Assembly: GCF_001425025.1 (NCBI RefSeq)
Contig: NZ_LMDE01000001.1
Coordinates: 799,033 to 863,032, forward strand
DNA length: 64,000 bases
Source of the DNA: Nocardioides sp. Root122
Lineage (GTDB): Bacteria; Actinomycetota; Actinomycetes; Propionibacteriales; Nocardioidaceae
Direction: 5' to 3'
The notes below the pieces were generated by a model that saw only the letters and a program-made list of their open reading frames with translations, ran no database searches and was not told the origin of the DNA. Of the stretch, positions 8,339 to 16,905 are shown in pieces (within the stretch, counting starts at the first letter, position 1; each line of letters starts with the position of its first letter). A program made the position numbers and the translations under genes.

Positions 8339-9472
8339 TCACCGTCCCAGCGACCCCCGCAGCTCGGTCACGATCGAGTCGACCACGGCGACGAGGTCAC
8401 CGTGGTGGGCGGCGGCCACCCGGCGCTGCCGGTCGCTGGAGGCGCCGCGCTCCGGGATCTCTGCGACCGAGCGCAGCTCGTCCTCGCAGCCGAGCCGGCG
8501 GGCGACGGGGGTGAGGCGCTCGAGCAGGTCGTCGAGGTCGTCGGTGACCAGACGCTCCCGGTTGCTGTCGTCGAGGATCACGATCGCGTCGAGGCCGTAG
8601 CGCGCGGCCCGCCACTTGTTCTCCTGCACCTGCCACGGCGGCAGCGTCGGCAGCCGCTCGCCAGCGACGAGCCGGGTGTCGAGGTCGACCACGAGGCAGT
8701 GCACGAGAGCGGTCAGCGCCGCGAGCTCGCGCACGTCGGAGACGCCGTCGCACACGCGGTGCTCGAGGGTGCCGAGGTGGGGCGCGGGCCGGATGTCCCA
8801 CCGCACGTCGGCCATCGAGTCGATGATGCCGGTCGTCGTCTGGTCGGCGATGCAGCGCTCGAAGGCCTCCCACGTGTCGAAGGCGAACGGCAGCCCCGCC
8901 GTCGGCAGCTGCTGGAACATCAGCGCGCGGTTGGAGGCGTAGCCGGTGTCCTGCCCGGCCCAGTAGGGCGAGCTGGCCGAGAGGGCGAGGAGGTGCGGGT
9001 ACGTCGTCAGCAACCCCGACAGCACGGGCATCACGCGGTCGCGCTCGGGCATCCCGACGTGGACGTGGACGCCCCAGATCAGCATCTGACGGCCCCACCA
9101 CTGGGTGCGGTTGATCAGCTCCTCGTAGCGGTGGCCCTCGGTGAGCTGCTGGTGAGACCAGTCGGCGAACGGGTGCGCGCCGGCGCTCATCAGGTCGACG
9201 CCGAGCTCGTCGGCGGCCTCCATCACCACGCTGAGCGTGCCGGCGAGGTCGTCCATGGCCTCGCCAACCGTGTGGCAGATGCCGGTGACGACCTCGACGG
9301 TGTTGCGCAGCAGCTCCTTGTGCAGCCGCTCGGGCCGCTCCAGCCGTTCGGCCGCCCGGTCGGCGAGGTCGGAGGCCCGGTTGACCAGGTCGCGGGTGTG
9401 GGGGTCGACCAGCGCGAGCTCCCATTCGACGCCGAGCGTGGGCTCCGGCGAGGCATGGAAGTCGATGCGCAT
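8339..9472 (-). CDS. Glutamate-cysteine ligase family 2 (carboxylate-amine ligase, YbdK-like)
   Basis: 377 residues, the usual length of the YbdK/GCS2 family (about 370). It opens with TLGVEWELALVDP (residues 12-24), the family's ATP/metal glutamate motif G-x-E-x-E. HKELLRNTVEVVTGICHT (about 51-68) and WGVHVHVGMPERDRV (about 133-147) supply further conserved acid and histidine positions. It should ligate an amino group (often Cys) to a glutamate gamma-carboxylate with ATP. The true product in actinobacteria lacking glutathione is uncertain; it might belong to ergothioneine-like or other thiol chemistry, but no egt or msh gene is adjacent. The ATG has TAGAGT 6 bases upstream (leaderless type). 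Confidence 0.84.
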   Translation of the reverse strand: MRIDFHASPEPTLGVEWELALVDPHTRDLVNRASDLADRAAERLERPERLHKELLRNTVEVVTGICHTVGEAMDDLAGTLSVVMEAADELGVDLMSAGAHPFADWSHQQLTEGHRYEELINRTQWWGRQMLIWGVHVHVGMPERDRVMPVLSGLLTTYPHLLALSASSPYWAGQDTGYASNRALMFQQLPTAGLPFAFDTWEAFERCIADQTTTGIIDSMADVRWDIRPAPHLGTLEHRVCDGVSDVRELAALTALVHCLVVDLDTRLVAGERLPTLPPWQVQENKWRAARYGLDAIVILDDSNRERLVTDDLDDLLERLTPVARRLGCEDELRSVAEIPERGASSDRQRRVAAAHHGDLVAVVDSIVTELRGSLGR

Positions 9473-9548
9473 GGCTCAACTCTAGGGACGACCCGGGTGG
9501 CGCGGACCACCCTGCGGGGCCGGGTGCTGGGGGTGCCACCATGTCCGC

Positions 9549-10985
9549 GTGGACGAGATCGAGCAGTCGGATCGCGCCGCCGAGGCGGCGGACCGGGCCG
9601 AGGACGCCCGGGTCGAGGAGGCCCAGCGGGCCCGCGAGGTCCACCTGACGATGGACCTGTGCCTGCGGATCGGCGAGATGCTCCTGTCCTCGGGCGCCGG
9701 CGCGGCCGACGTGACCGCGACCATGCGGTCGGTGGCCGACCACCTGGGCCTGCGGCAGGCGGAGATCGACGTGACGTTCACGGCGCTGTCGATGACCTAC
9801 CAGCGCTCCGTCGACGACCTGCCGACGGTCATGCTGCGCCACGTCCAGCAGCGCGACATCGACTACGAGGACCTCACCGCCGTCGACCACCTCGTGCGCG
9901 ACGTCCTCACCGACCGGGCCGACCTCTACCTGGCGCGCTCGCGGATGGCGACCATCGTCTCGCTCGGTCACGTGCTGCCGCGCTGGGCGGTGACCGTCGC
10001 GTGGGCGGTGATGGCGGCGGGGGTCGGCGTGTTCCTCGGCGGAGGGTTCGTCGTGTCGGCCGTGGCGGCCGTCGCGGCCGTGTGCATCGACCGCGTGCAG
10101 CTCGTCATGGCGCGGCGCCGACTGCCGTTCTTCTACCTCCAGGTCGCGGGCGGCGTCATCGCCACCCTGCTGGCTGCAGGGGTCGCGGCCACCCCGATCG
10201 AGGTCGACGAGTCACTCGTCGTCACCGCCAACATCATCATGCTGCTCGCCGGGATCGGCCTGATGGGCGCCGTCCAGGACGCACTGACCGGCTTCTACCT
10301 CACCTCGGGCGCGCGCCTCATCGAGGCGATGATGGCGACGGCCGGCATCATCGCGGGCGTCGCCGTGGGCATCTCGCTGGCCGACGGGCTCGGCATCCCG
10401 CTGGGCTCGCTCGTGCCGGGCCAGCTCGGCCGTCTCGACGGGTCGTCCCCGCTCGCGGCGGCGGCGCTGCTCGCCGGAGCCGCCGTGTCGGCCGCGGCCT
10501 TCTCGGTCGCCTGCTACGCCCCGCGCCGAGCCGTGCTGCCGGTCGCGGTGATCACCGCGGCGGCCGCGCTGATCTCCCAGGCGGTCGAGCTCAGCGGCTT
10601 CGACCGCACGATGGGCGCAGCGGCAGCCGCCTTCTTCATCGGCCTCGTCGCCTACTCCGTCGCCGGGCGGGTCCACGTGCCCCCGCTCGTCGTCGCGGTG
10701 CCGGCGATCGTGCCGTTCCTGCCGGGCCTCTCGATCTACCGCGGCCTGACCTTCCTGGCCAACGGCGGCTACCTGGTCTCGCAGGGCATCCTCGCGCTGA
10801 TGACCGCGATCTCGGTCGCGATCGCCCTGGCGTCGGGCGTGATCCTCGGTGAGTACGTCGCCCAGCCGCTCAAGCGGGAGGCGCGCAAGCTCGAGAACCG
10901 GCTGGCCGGCCCGCGCCTGGTCGGACCCTTCCGGGCGATGACCCGTGCCGAGCGGCGGGCGCTCAGGAAGCAGCGAGACGACTGA
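9549..10985 (+). CDS. thrE: Threonine/serine exporter, ThrE family
   Basis: 478 residues starting at GTG 9549, close to Corynebacterium ThrE (about 489). The cytoplasmic N-terminal DUF1212/ThrE half (MDLCLRIGEMLLSSGAGAADVTATM) is followed by about ten membrane segments, with the DUF3815-like second half (AAAAFFIGLVAYSVAGRVHVPPLVVAVPAIVPFLPGLSIY) before a basic C-terminal tail. It exports threonine/serine by proton-motive force. The 3' end overlaps the convergent DUF402 gene by 23 bases, so the two transcripts are antisense at their ends. The symbol reflects family identity; substrate range is inferred. Confidence 0.85.
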   Translation: MDEIEQSDRAAEAADRAEDARVEEAQRAREVHLTMDLCLRIGEMLLSSGAGAADVTATMRSVADHLGLRQAEIDVTFTALSMTYQRSVDDLPTVMLRHVQQRDIDYEDLTAVDHLVRDVLTDRADLYLARSRMATIVSLGHVLPRWAVTVAWAVMAAGVGVFLGGGFVVSAVAAVAAVCIDRVQLVMARRRLPFFYLQVAGGVIATLLAAGVAATPIEVDESLVVTANIIMLLAGIGLMGAVQDALTGFYLTSGARLIEAMMATAGIIAGVAVGISLADGLGIPLGSLVPGQLGRLDGSSPLAAAALLAGAAVSAAAFSVACYAPRRAVLPVAVITAAAALISQAVELSGFDRTMGAAAAAFFIGLVAYSVAGRVHVPPLVVAVPAIVPFLPGLSIYRGLTFLANGGYLVSQGILALMTAISVAIALASGVILGEYVAQPLKREARKLENRLAGPRLVGPFRAMTRAERRALRKQRDD

Positions 10986-11541
10986 GCTCGGCGAGCCAGC
11001 GCGCGTGGCTGCCGTCGTACGGCGGCAGGCCGGCGCGCACGGCCGAGACCAGCTCGTCGCAGCTGGCCTGCGCTGCTCCGATCACCTCGGGGGGATAGCC
11101 GAAGGCGACCTGGTGCTCCGCGAACTCGTCCTCGTCGTCGACGAAGACCTCGCCCGGTCCGACCGGCGGGGTGTCCCACGGCGCCGTGTGGACGGGAGGT
11201 AGCTGGTCGGGGAGGCGGATCACGTCGAGGTCGAGGTCGATCGCACGCAGCACGTCGCCGTCCCAGGTCGCCGGTGTGGTGACGTCGATGTAGAGGTCGC
11301 ACCAGATGCCGGGTGCCTGGAACGTCGGCAGGTGCCAGCGGTCGGCCTGGACGAGCGTGATCGCGCCGACCTGGGAGTGGAACTCGTGGCCGGGCCGCTG
11401 GTTGTGCGTGCCCGCCGGGAACCCGAGCCACTCCCCGTGCTCGTCCGCCCCGAGGTAGAGGCCGGCGAACTGCCAGTGCGGCCGGTCGCCCCACTTCGTC
11501 ATCTCGCAGCGGATCGGCGTTCCCGAGGCGTGAGTCGTCAC
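10963..11541 (-). CDS. DUF402 domain protein
   Basis: 192 residues from GTG 11541, chosen because TAGGTT lies exactly 7 bases upstream; an in-frame TTG at 11550 is possible. The C-terminal half shows the DUF402 (FomD-like barrel) signature of spaced acidic residues: WCDLYIDVTTP, AIDLDLDVIRLP and VFVDDEDEFAEH. Proteins of this fold include nucleotide diphosphatases and FomD, a CMP-phosphonate hydrolase, where those aspartates bind divalent metal. A phosphoanhydride hydrolase activity is therefore plausible but not proven. It overlaps thrE tail-to-tail. Confidence 0.78.
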   Translation of the reverse strand: MTTHASGTPIRCEMTKWGDRPHWQFAGLYLGADEHGEWLGFPAGTHNQRPGHEFHSQVGAITLVQADRWHLPTFQAPGIWCDLYIDVTTPATWDGDVLRAIDLDLDVIRLPDQLPPVHTAPWDTPPVGPGEVFVDDEDEFAEHQVAFGYPPEVIGAAQASCDELVSAVRAGLPPYDGSHARWLAELSRLAAS

Positions 11542-11569
11542 GGCCACCAACCTAGGTGACCCGCCACTC

Positions 11570-11642
11570 CGTCCCCGTCAGCGGTGCCGAGCGGGCGCTT
11601 CGTCCCCGTCAGCCGTGGTGACCGGGCGCTCCGTCCCCGTCA
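11570..11642. repeat. Three direct repeats of 31-bp period at the SDR gene 3' end
   Basis: CGTCCCCGTCA occurs at 11570, 11601 and 11632 (exact 31-bp spacing), embedded in longer similar units with GCGGGCGCTTCG / CCGGGCGCTCCG between them. On the minus strand the last copy reads TGACGGGGACG, and its TGA is the stop codon of the SDR gene. Confidence 0.8.
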
Positions 11643-12470
11643 GCGGACGGGCATGCGGGAGGTGACCCGCGCCACGACGTCCTGGTAGCGCGAGCCGACG
11701 AGCCTGGCGAAGTGGTGGAGCACGTGGGCGTCGAGCCCGACGAGCACGCGGGCCTTCCCGGCCAGTGCGCCGTCGAGGATGATCTCGGCGGCCCGGTCGG
11801 GCGACATCTTGGCGAGCTTGGTGTCGAAGAGGGCGTCGATCGCGGAGGCGTCGAGGCCGGCGGCCTTGCGCCCGTTGCGGCTGATGCCGGTGCGGATGCC
11901 GCCGGGGTGCACGCAGGTGACGGTGACCGGGTGGCGGCCCACCAGCATCTCCTCGCGGATCGCCTCGGTCAGCCCGCGGACGGCGTACTTCGTGGCGTTG
12001 TAGGCCGACTGGCCGGGCACCGACATGAGCCCGAAGAGCGACGAGACGTTGACCAGCGCGCCGTCGCCGGAGGCGATCAGGTGCGGCAGGAACTCCTTCG
12101 AGCCGTGGACGACTCCCCAGAAGTTGATGCCGACGATCCACTCCATGTCGTCGTAGGTCAGGTCGGCGAAGTCGCCCGTGGCGGTCACGCCCGCGTTGTT
12201 GACGACGAGGTTGACGCGCCCGAGCTCCTCGACGACACCGGCGGCCCACGCCTGCACCGCGGCCCGGTCGGAGACGTCGACGACGTCGTGGCGCACCTTG
12301 GCTCCGACGGCCTCCACGAGCCGCACGGTCTCGGCGAGGCCGTCGGCGTCCCAGTCGGAGATCGCGAGCAGCGCACGTCCGCGGGCGGCGCGCAGGGCGA
12401 GGGCCCGGCCGATGCCGGAACCGGCACCGGTGATGACGACGACCTTGTCGGCGACGGTGGTGAGGCTCAT
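11640..12470 (-). CDS. Short-chain dehydrogenase/reductase (SDR)
   Basis: 276 residues, classical SDR length with a short C-terminal extension. The Rossmann motif TGAGSGIG (about residues 15-22), LVVNNAGV (NNAG motif), the catalytic serine in VNVSSLFG and YNATKYAVRGL (Y-x-x-x-K) are all present, followed by HPGGIRTGISRNGR. It is an NAD(P)H-dependent oxidoreductase; the substrate cannot be assigned. The ATG at 12470 has TACAGT 7 bases upstream, so it probably has its own leaderless promoter despite lying 21 bases after the histidine kinase gene. Its stop codon falls inside the third copy of a 31-bp direct repeat. Confidence 0.87.
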   Translation of the reverse strand: MSLTTVADKVVVITGAGSGIGRALALRAARGRALLAISDWDADGLAETVRLVEAVGAKVRHDVVDVSDRAAVQAWAAGVVEELGRVNLVVNNAGVTATGDFADLTYDDMEWIVGINFWGVVHGSKEFLPHLIASGDGALVNVSSLFGLMSVPGQSAYNATKYAVRGLTEAIREEMLVGRHPVTVTCVHPGGIRTGISRNGRKAAGLDASAIDALFDTKLAKMSPDRAAEIILDGALAGKARVLVGLDAHVLHHFARLVGSRYQDVVARVTSRMPVR

Positions 12471-12491
12471 GGCGGCAACTGTAACTCTCGT

Positions 12492-13913
12492 TTACGGACG
12501 TGGCGAGGGATCGGCGGACGGCAGCCGGACGGTGATCGTGGTGTCGCCCGGCTCGCTGGACAGCCGGACCGTGCCACCGTGGGCGGCGACGATCGCCTCG
12601 ACGAGCGAGAGGCCCAGGCCGGCGCCGCCGCGGGTGCGGGCCGCGTCGCCGCGGGTGAAGCGCTCGAACGCGTGCGGCGCCAGCTCCGGGGCGAAGCCGG
12701 GTCCGTCGTCGTGCACGGTGAAGCCCTCGGCCGTGCCCGTCACGGTCACCGTGCTCCCGGCCGGCGTGTGCTTGCGGGCGTTGGCCAGCAGGTTGCTGAC
12801 CACCTGGTGCAGCCGCGCCTCGTCACCGGTGACGACGAGCGGCTCGTCCGGCAGCGCCAACCGCCAGGACCGCTCGCGGTCCACGACCCGGGCGTCGTCG
12901 ACGGCCTCGAGGAGCAACCGGGACAGGTCGACGGTCTGCCGCTCGAGCGGCCGCCCGGCGTCGAGCCGGGCGAGCAGGAGGAGGTCCTCGACCAGGGCGG
13001 TCATCCGCGCCGACTCGGTCTCCACCTTGTCGAGCGCCGTCCCGCTGGTCTCCGGCCGGCGGCGCGCGAGCTCGGTGTAGCCGGCGATGGTGGCCAGGGG
13101 CGTGCGCAGCTCGTGCGAGGCGTCGGCGACGAACTGGCGCACCTGGAGCTCGCTGCGGTGCCGCTGCGCCAGCGAGTCCTCGACGTGGTCCAGCATCGAG
13201 TTGAGCGCGGCACCGACCTGGCCGACCTCGGTGCGCTCGTCGGTCAGCCGCTCCGGCACGCGTGCGGCCATCTCGATCTCGCCCGACGCCAGTGGCAGCT
13301 CGGCGACGCGGTGGGCGGTCGCGGCGACCTCGCGCAGCGGTGCGAGCTGGCGGCGTACGACGACAGTCCCCACGCCCGCTGCGGCGAGCACACCGAGCAG
13401 GCCGGTCAGCAGCTCGAGCTGGACGAGGCGCTCGACGGTCTCCCTCACCTCACCGCGCGGCAGGCCGGCGACGACGGTGCCGCCCCGCACGTCGGTCACG
13501 AGGACCCGGTAGCTGCCGAGGTCGGGCACGTCGACGGTCTGCGGGTCGCCGCTGGCGGGGAGGGCGTCCAACGCGTCGAGCTGGCCGGCGTCGAGAGCGG
13601 TCGACGCCGAAAAGCTCGCGCCCTCCTGCTCGGAGAGCACCGTCCCCCACGGGGTTCCGGAGTCGGGCTGGTAGGCCTTCAGGGTGCCGAACTGCTGTCC
13701 GGGGCCGAAGTCGTCGCCGTCGCGGTCCGCGCCCCGGGGGCCGGCAGCGAACCGCGCGGCATCGCGCACGTCGGCGTCGAGTCGCCGGTCCAGGTTCTGC
13801 TGCATGGCCAGCGCCGTGGCCGTGCCGATCAGCAGCGCGGCGAGCGCGACCAGCAGCACCGCCACCGCCACCAGCCGCGCGGTGAGGGTGCGGGGCAGGT
13901 GCGGGCGCGTCAC
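12492..13913 (-). CDS. Two-component sensor histidine kinase
   Basis: 473 residues. A first membrane helix (about 13-35), an extracytoplasmic sensor region of ~130 residues, a second helix (about 165-185), HAMP, then the dimerisation box QFVADASHELRTPLATIAGYTEL with the phospho-histidine near residue 268. The HATPase domain follows with N-box NLLANARKHTP, G1 DDGPGF, F-box FERFTRGDAAR and G2 GGAGLGLSLVEAIVAAHGG. It overlaps the response-regulator gene by 4 bases (ATGA), so the pair is translationally coupled, regulator first. Architecture resembles actinobacterial MprB/PrrB-type kinases. The stimulus is unknown. Confidence 0.92.
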   Translation of the reverse strand: MTRPHLPRTLTARLVAVAVLLVALAALLIGTATALAMQQNLDRRLDADVRDAARFAAGPRGADRDGDDFGPGQQFGTLKAYQPDSGTPWGTVLSEQEGASFSASTALDAGQLDALDALPASGDPQTVDVPDLGSYRVLVTDVRGGTVVAGLPRGEVRETVERLVQLELLTGLLGVLAAAGVGTVVVRRQLAPLREVAATAHRVAELPLASGEIEMAARVPERLTDERTEVGQVGAALNSMLDHVEDSLAQRHRSELQVRQFVADASHELRTPLATIAGYTELARRRPETSGTALDKVETESARMTALVEDLLLLARLDAGRPLERQTVDLSRLLLEAVDDARVVDRERSWRLALPDEPLVVTGDEARLHQVVSNLLANARKHTPAGSTVTVTGTAEGFTVHDDGPGFAPELAPHAFERFTRGDAARTRGGAGLGLSLVEAIVAAHGGTVRLSSEPGDTTITVRLPSADPSPRP

Positions 13914-14635
13914 GACGCCGGCTTCAGCACGTAGCCCGCGCCCCGCATGGTGTGGATCATCGGCTCGCGGCCGGCGTCGACCTTCTTGCGGAGGTAGGAG
14001 ATGTAGAGCTCGACGACGTTGGCCTGGCCGCCGAAGTCGTACTGCCAGACGCGGTCCAGGATCTGCGCCTTGCTGAGCACCCGGCGCGGGTTGCGCATCA
14101 GGAAGCGCAGCAGCTCGAACTCGGTCGCGGTCAGGCTGATCTCCTCGCCCGCCCGGTGCACCTCGTGGCTGTCCTCGTCGAGGGTCAGGTCGCCGACCAC
14201 GAGCACGTTGCCGGCCTCGGCGAGCGCGGCCGTGCCCCCGCGGCGGATGAGCCCGCGGAGCCGGGCGACGACCTCCTCCAGCGAGAACGGCTTGGTGACG
14301 TAGTCGTCGCCACCGGCGGTCAGGCCGGCGATCCGGTCCTCGACTGCGTCCTTCGCGGTGAGGAACAGCACGGGTACGTCGCTGCCGTCCGCGCGCATCC
14401 GCCGCAGCACCTCGAGCCCGTCGAAGTCCGGCAGCATGATGTCGAGGACCACGGCGTCGGGCCGGAAGTCGCGCGCCGCGGCCACGGCGTCGGTGCCGGT
14501 GTGCGCCACCTGCAGGTCCCAGCCTTCGTAGCGCAGGGCCATCGCGAGGAGCTCGGCGATGTTGACCTCGTCGTCGACCACCAGGACGCGCACGGGGGAG
14601 CCGTCGGCGCGGCTGAGCTGCTGCATGGGATGCAT
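13910..14635 (-). CDS. OmpR-family response regulator
   Basis: 241 residues. Receiver domain with acidic pocket VVDDE (about 19-23), phospho-acceptor aspartate D65 in AVVLDIMLPDFDG, and the LFLTAKDA lysine loop. The winged-helix DNA-binding domain starts near residue 145 (LTATEFELLRFLMRNPRRVLSKAQILDRVW ... ISYLRKKV ... RGAGYVLKP). Start ATG 14635 is used; ATG 14626 is in frame three codons later. It lies upstream of and overlaps its cognate kinase. It follows the ECF sigma gene by 47 bases on the same strand but is likely a separate unit. Confidence 0.93.
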   Translation of the reverse strand: MHPMQQLSRADGSPVRVLVVDDEVNIAELLAMALRYEGWDLQVAHTGTDAVAAARDFRPDAVVLDIMLPDFDGLEVLRRMRADGSDVPVLFLTAKDAVEDRIAGLTAGGDDYVTKPFSLEEVVARLRGLIRRGGTAALAEAGNVLVVGDLTLDEDSHEVHRAGEEISLTATEFELLRFLMRNPRRVLSKAQILDRVWQYDFGGQANVVELYISYLRKKVDAGREPMIHTMRGAGYVLKPAS

Positions 14636-14682
14636 CCTGCCGACTCTTGCTGTGGGTTTGCTGTGCGTGGCCTGTCCGCGGC

Positions 14683-15837
14683 CTACCGGAGTGCCGCGTT
14701 GAGCCGTGCCGCCTGCTTGGTCAGGTGGGTGCGCTCGGCCTGGCTGGTCGCGAGGTCGGCGGCCTCGGCGTAGGTCCTGGCCGCGGCCGGCAGGTCCCCG
14801 GCCTTCTCCAGCAGGTACGCCGACGCCGCCCGGTGGCGCGGCAGGCCGGGATCGACCTCCGCCAGGGCCGCAAGACCGGTCCGGGCACCGTCGGCCTCAC
14901 CCACGGCGACCGCCCGGTTGAGCCGCACGACCGGGCTTCCGGTGAGGGCGAGCAGCTCGTCGTACCACTGGACGATCTGCACCCAGTCGGTCTCCTCGGC
15001 CGTGCGGGCATCGGCGTGGAGGGCGGCGACGGCTGCCTGGAGCTGCAGCTCGCCCCGACGCTCCTGCGCGAGCGCCGCCTGCAGCAGCGCGACGCCCTCC
15101 TCGATGAGGGAGGAGTCCCACAGGGTGCGGTCCTGCTCGGCCAGCGGGACGAGCGACCCGTCGGCCCGCGTGCGGGCCGGGCGGCGCGCGTGGTGGAGCA
15201 GCATCAGCGCGAGCAGGCCGTCGGTCTCCGGGTCCTGCGCCAGCGCGGCCAGCTGCCGGGTGAGCCGGATCGCCTCAGCCGCGAGGTCGACGTCGCCGGT
15301 GTAGCCCTCGTTGAACACCAGGTAGAGCACCCGCCGGACCGTCGCGAGGTCGCCGGGCCGGTCGAACGACTCCGTGGAGACCGTCCGCTTGGCCCGGCTG
15401 ATCCGCTGCGCCATGGTGGCCTCCGGCACGAGGTAGGCCTCGGCGACCTGGCGGGTCGTCAGACCCGCCACCGCCCGCAGGGTCAGCGCGACGGCGGACG
15501 TCGGGGTGAGCGCCGGGTGCGCGCAGTGGAAGAACACCCGGAGGGTGTCGTCGGCGGTCTCCGCCAGCCCGGGCTGCGGCTCGCCTTCGACCGCGAGCTC
15601 GCGGCGCTGGCGCGCGGCGTCGGAGCGTACGACGTCGAGGAACCGGCGCCACGCGACGGTCACCAGCCAGCTCTTCGGGTCACGCGGAGGGTCGTCGGGC
15701 CAGGACCTCAGGGCCTCGACGAGCGCGTCCTGCACGGCGTCCTCGGCCGCCGCGAAGTCGGCTCCGCGGCGGACGAGGATCGCGATGACCTGGGGCACGA
15801 CCGCGCGCAGGACCGCCTCGTCCACGGGACGGCTCAC
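14683..15837 (-). CDS. ECF RNA polymerase sigma factor with long C-terminal extension (ECF42 type)
   Basis: 384 residues from GTG 15837, which overlaps the stop of the upstream YCII gene (GTGA). Sigma region 2 (AAEDAVQDALVEALRSWP, WLVTVAWRRFLDVVR) and region 4 (ALTLRAVAGLTTRQVAEAYLVPEATMAQRISRAKR) occupy the first ~180 residues. A helical, TPR-like tail of ~200 residues follows (LALMLLHHARRPAR, AVAALHADA, RLNRAVAVGEADG). This build, and the adjacent YCII/DGPF gene, match the ECF42 group, which has no anti-sigma factor and depends on the C-terminal extension. A matching promoter is visible upstream of the YCII gene. Confidence 0.9.
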   Translation of the reverse strand: MSRPVDEAVLRAVVPQVIAILVRRGADFAAAEDAVQDALVEALRSWPDDPPRDPKSWLVTVAWRRFLDVVRSDAARQRRELAVEGEPQPGLAETADDTLRVFFHCAHPALTPTSAVALTLRAVAGLTTRQVAEAYLVPEATMAQRISRAKRTVSTESFDRPGDLATVRRVLYLVFNEGYTGDVDLAAEAIRLTRQLAALAQDPETDGLLALMLLHHARRPARTRADGSLVPLAEQDRTLWDSSLIEEGVALLQAALAQERRGELQLQAAVAALHADARTAEETDWVQIVQWYDELLALTGSPVVRLNRAVAVGEADGARTGLAALAEVDPGLPRHRAASAYLLEKAGDLPAAARTYAEAADLATSQAERTHLTKQAARLNAALR

Positions 15838-16241
15838 TCGATGGTCTCGGAGTGGTGCTGCAGGAACGGCCGCACCTCGAGCCACTCGTGGATCGGCTTG
15901 CCCCCGTGGCCCGGGGCCGCGGAGAGCTCGCCCGCCAGCTCGATCGCCCGGTCCTTCGAGTCGACGTCGATCACCATCCACCCGGCGATCAGGTCCTTGG
16001 TCTCGGCGAACGGACCGTCCACCGCCGGGGGCCTGCCCGGACCGTCGTGGCGCACCCACATGCCCTCCGGAGCCAGTGCCTGGCCGTCGACGAACTCCCC
16101 GGTCTCGCGCAGCCGGTTGGCGAAGTCGTCCATGTACTGGATGTGGTCGTCCACCTCCTCGGGCGTCCACTGGTCCATCGGTACGTCGTTGACCCCCGCG
16201 GGCGCGCCTCGGTAGTGCTTGAGCAAGAGGTACTTCGGCAT
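15834..16241 (-). CDS. YCII-related (DGPF) domain protein
   Basis: 135 residues from ATG 16241 with a good AAGGAGA ribosome-binding site. The fold and motif are those of YCII/DGPF proteins: MPKYLLLKHYRG at the start, PPAVDGPFAETKDLIAGWMVIDVDS (the DGPF motif that names the family), and HEWLEVRPF near the end. Such proteins are nearly always paired with ECF42 sigma factors and are their main regulon members; biochemical function is unknown. Its last codon overlaps the sigma gene start, so both are made together. Confidence 0.9.
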   Translation of the reverse strand: MPKYLLLKHYRGAPAGVNDVPMDQWTPEEVDDHIQYMDDFANRLRETGEFVDGQALAPEGMWVRHDGPGRPPAVDGPFAETKDLIAGWMVIDVDSKDRAIELAGELSAAPGHGGKPIHEWLEVRPFLQHHSETIE

Positions 16242-16290
16242 CTCGGTCTCCTTGTCAGGTGCGGCCCATTGTGGCCGCGTCCACCCCGGG

Positions 16291-16317
16291 GACGGAGCCG
16301 CTCCGGGGTTCTCGACA
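16291..16317 (-). promoter_or_regulatory. Candidate ECF42-dependent promoter of the YCII-sigma operon
   Basis: On the minus strand, TGTCGA (16317-16312) is followed by a 17-base spacer and CGTC (16294-16291), about 50 bases before the ATG at 16241. This matches the published ECF42 promoter pattern (TGTCGA at -35, CGA/CGTC-like -10). It suggests the sigma factor drives its own operon. Confidence 0.6.
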
Positions 16318-16401
16318 TGCGTCAGGGGAAATCTTCGGCCCACGTGCACCTCACGGGTCCGGCACAGGTCGCGCACAGGTCGCCGGTCCACGCTCGTGGA
16401 C

Positions 16402-16896
16402 ATGAGTGAGAACGACAAGCCCGACGCCGAGACGCAGCCCGTGCGCCCGCAGGACCCCTCCCCGCCGGCAGCGCAGCCCACCCCCCAGGCGAGCCCCGCA
16501 GCCGGGCCTGCGGCCGACCCCGCAGCCGGCCCGACAGCCGGCCCGGCTCCCGCGGCGGCTCCGGTCGCCGCGGCCGACCCTGACGCCGTACCCGGGCCCG
16601 GGTGGGGCCGCGTCCGGCGGTGGCGCAGCCAGCAACGGGGGGACCGGGCGTTCGGGATGGGCGCGCTGATCGCCTCGGCGCTCGCCGGGATCATCGTCGG
16701 CGGGGCCGGCACCGCGGTCGTCCACGCCGTCACCGACGACCACGACCGCGGCGGCTGGGTCGAGCGGCACGGGCCGATGGGCCGCGACGACGGCGATCGC
16801 GGGGACGACGACGGCGGGCCGATGTTCGGCGGCCCCCGCGGCGTACCGGGTCAGCTGCCGCCGACGACCCCGCCCGAGGACGACTCGGACTCCTGA
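16402..16896 (+). CDS. Hypothetical single-pass membrane protein, Pro/Ala-rich
   Basis: 164 residues from ATG 16402. The N-terminal ~60 residues are low-complexity Pro/Ala (PAPAAAPVAAADPDAVPGPG). A short basic stretch (RVRRWRSQQRGDRAFG) precedes one hydrophobic segment (MGALIASALAGIIVGGAGTAVVHAV), and the C-terminus is charged and glycine-rich (DRGDDDGGPMFGG, PEDDSDS). The basic-inside pattern suggests a cytoplasmic N-terminus. I do not recognise a domain. It is divergent from the ECF42 operon and followed by a set of overlapping palindromes. Confidence 0.6.
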   Translation: MSENDKPDAETQPVRPQDPSPPAAQPTPQASPAAGPAADPAAGPTAGPAPAAAPVAAADPDAVPGPGWGRVRRWRSQQRGDRAFGMGALIASALAGIIVGGAGTAVVHAVTDDHDRGGWVERHGPMGRDDGDRGDDDGGPMFGGPRGVPGQLPPTTPPEDDSDS

Positions 16897-16905
16897 GCGC
16901 GTCTT

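Noticed and set aside
7049..10852. 1267-codon plus-strand open frame through the WS/DGAT, GCS2 and thrE region
   Set aside because: It runs antisense across two clear genes and out of frame with thrE; repetitive Arg/Gly/Ala/Val content and no motif.
14683..16170. Longer start for the ECF42 sigma factor, reading through the YCII gene
   Set aside because: The sigma region 2 begins right after GTG 15837, which overlaps the YCII stop; the extension is the YCII gene in another frame.
15834..16733. Longer start for the YCII protein
   Set aside because: The added ~160 residues are a low-complexity antisense of the neighbouring gene; ATG 16241 has a strong ribosome-binding site and the standard YCII N-terminus.
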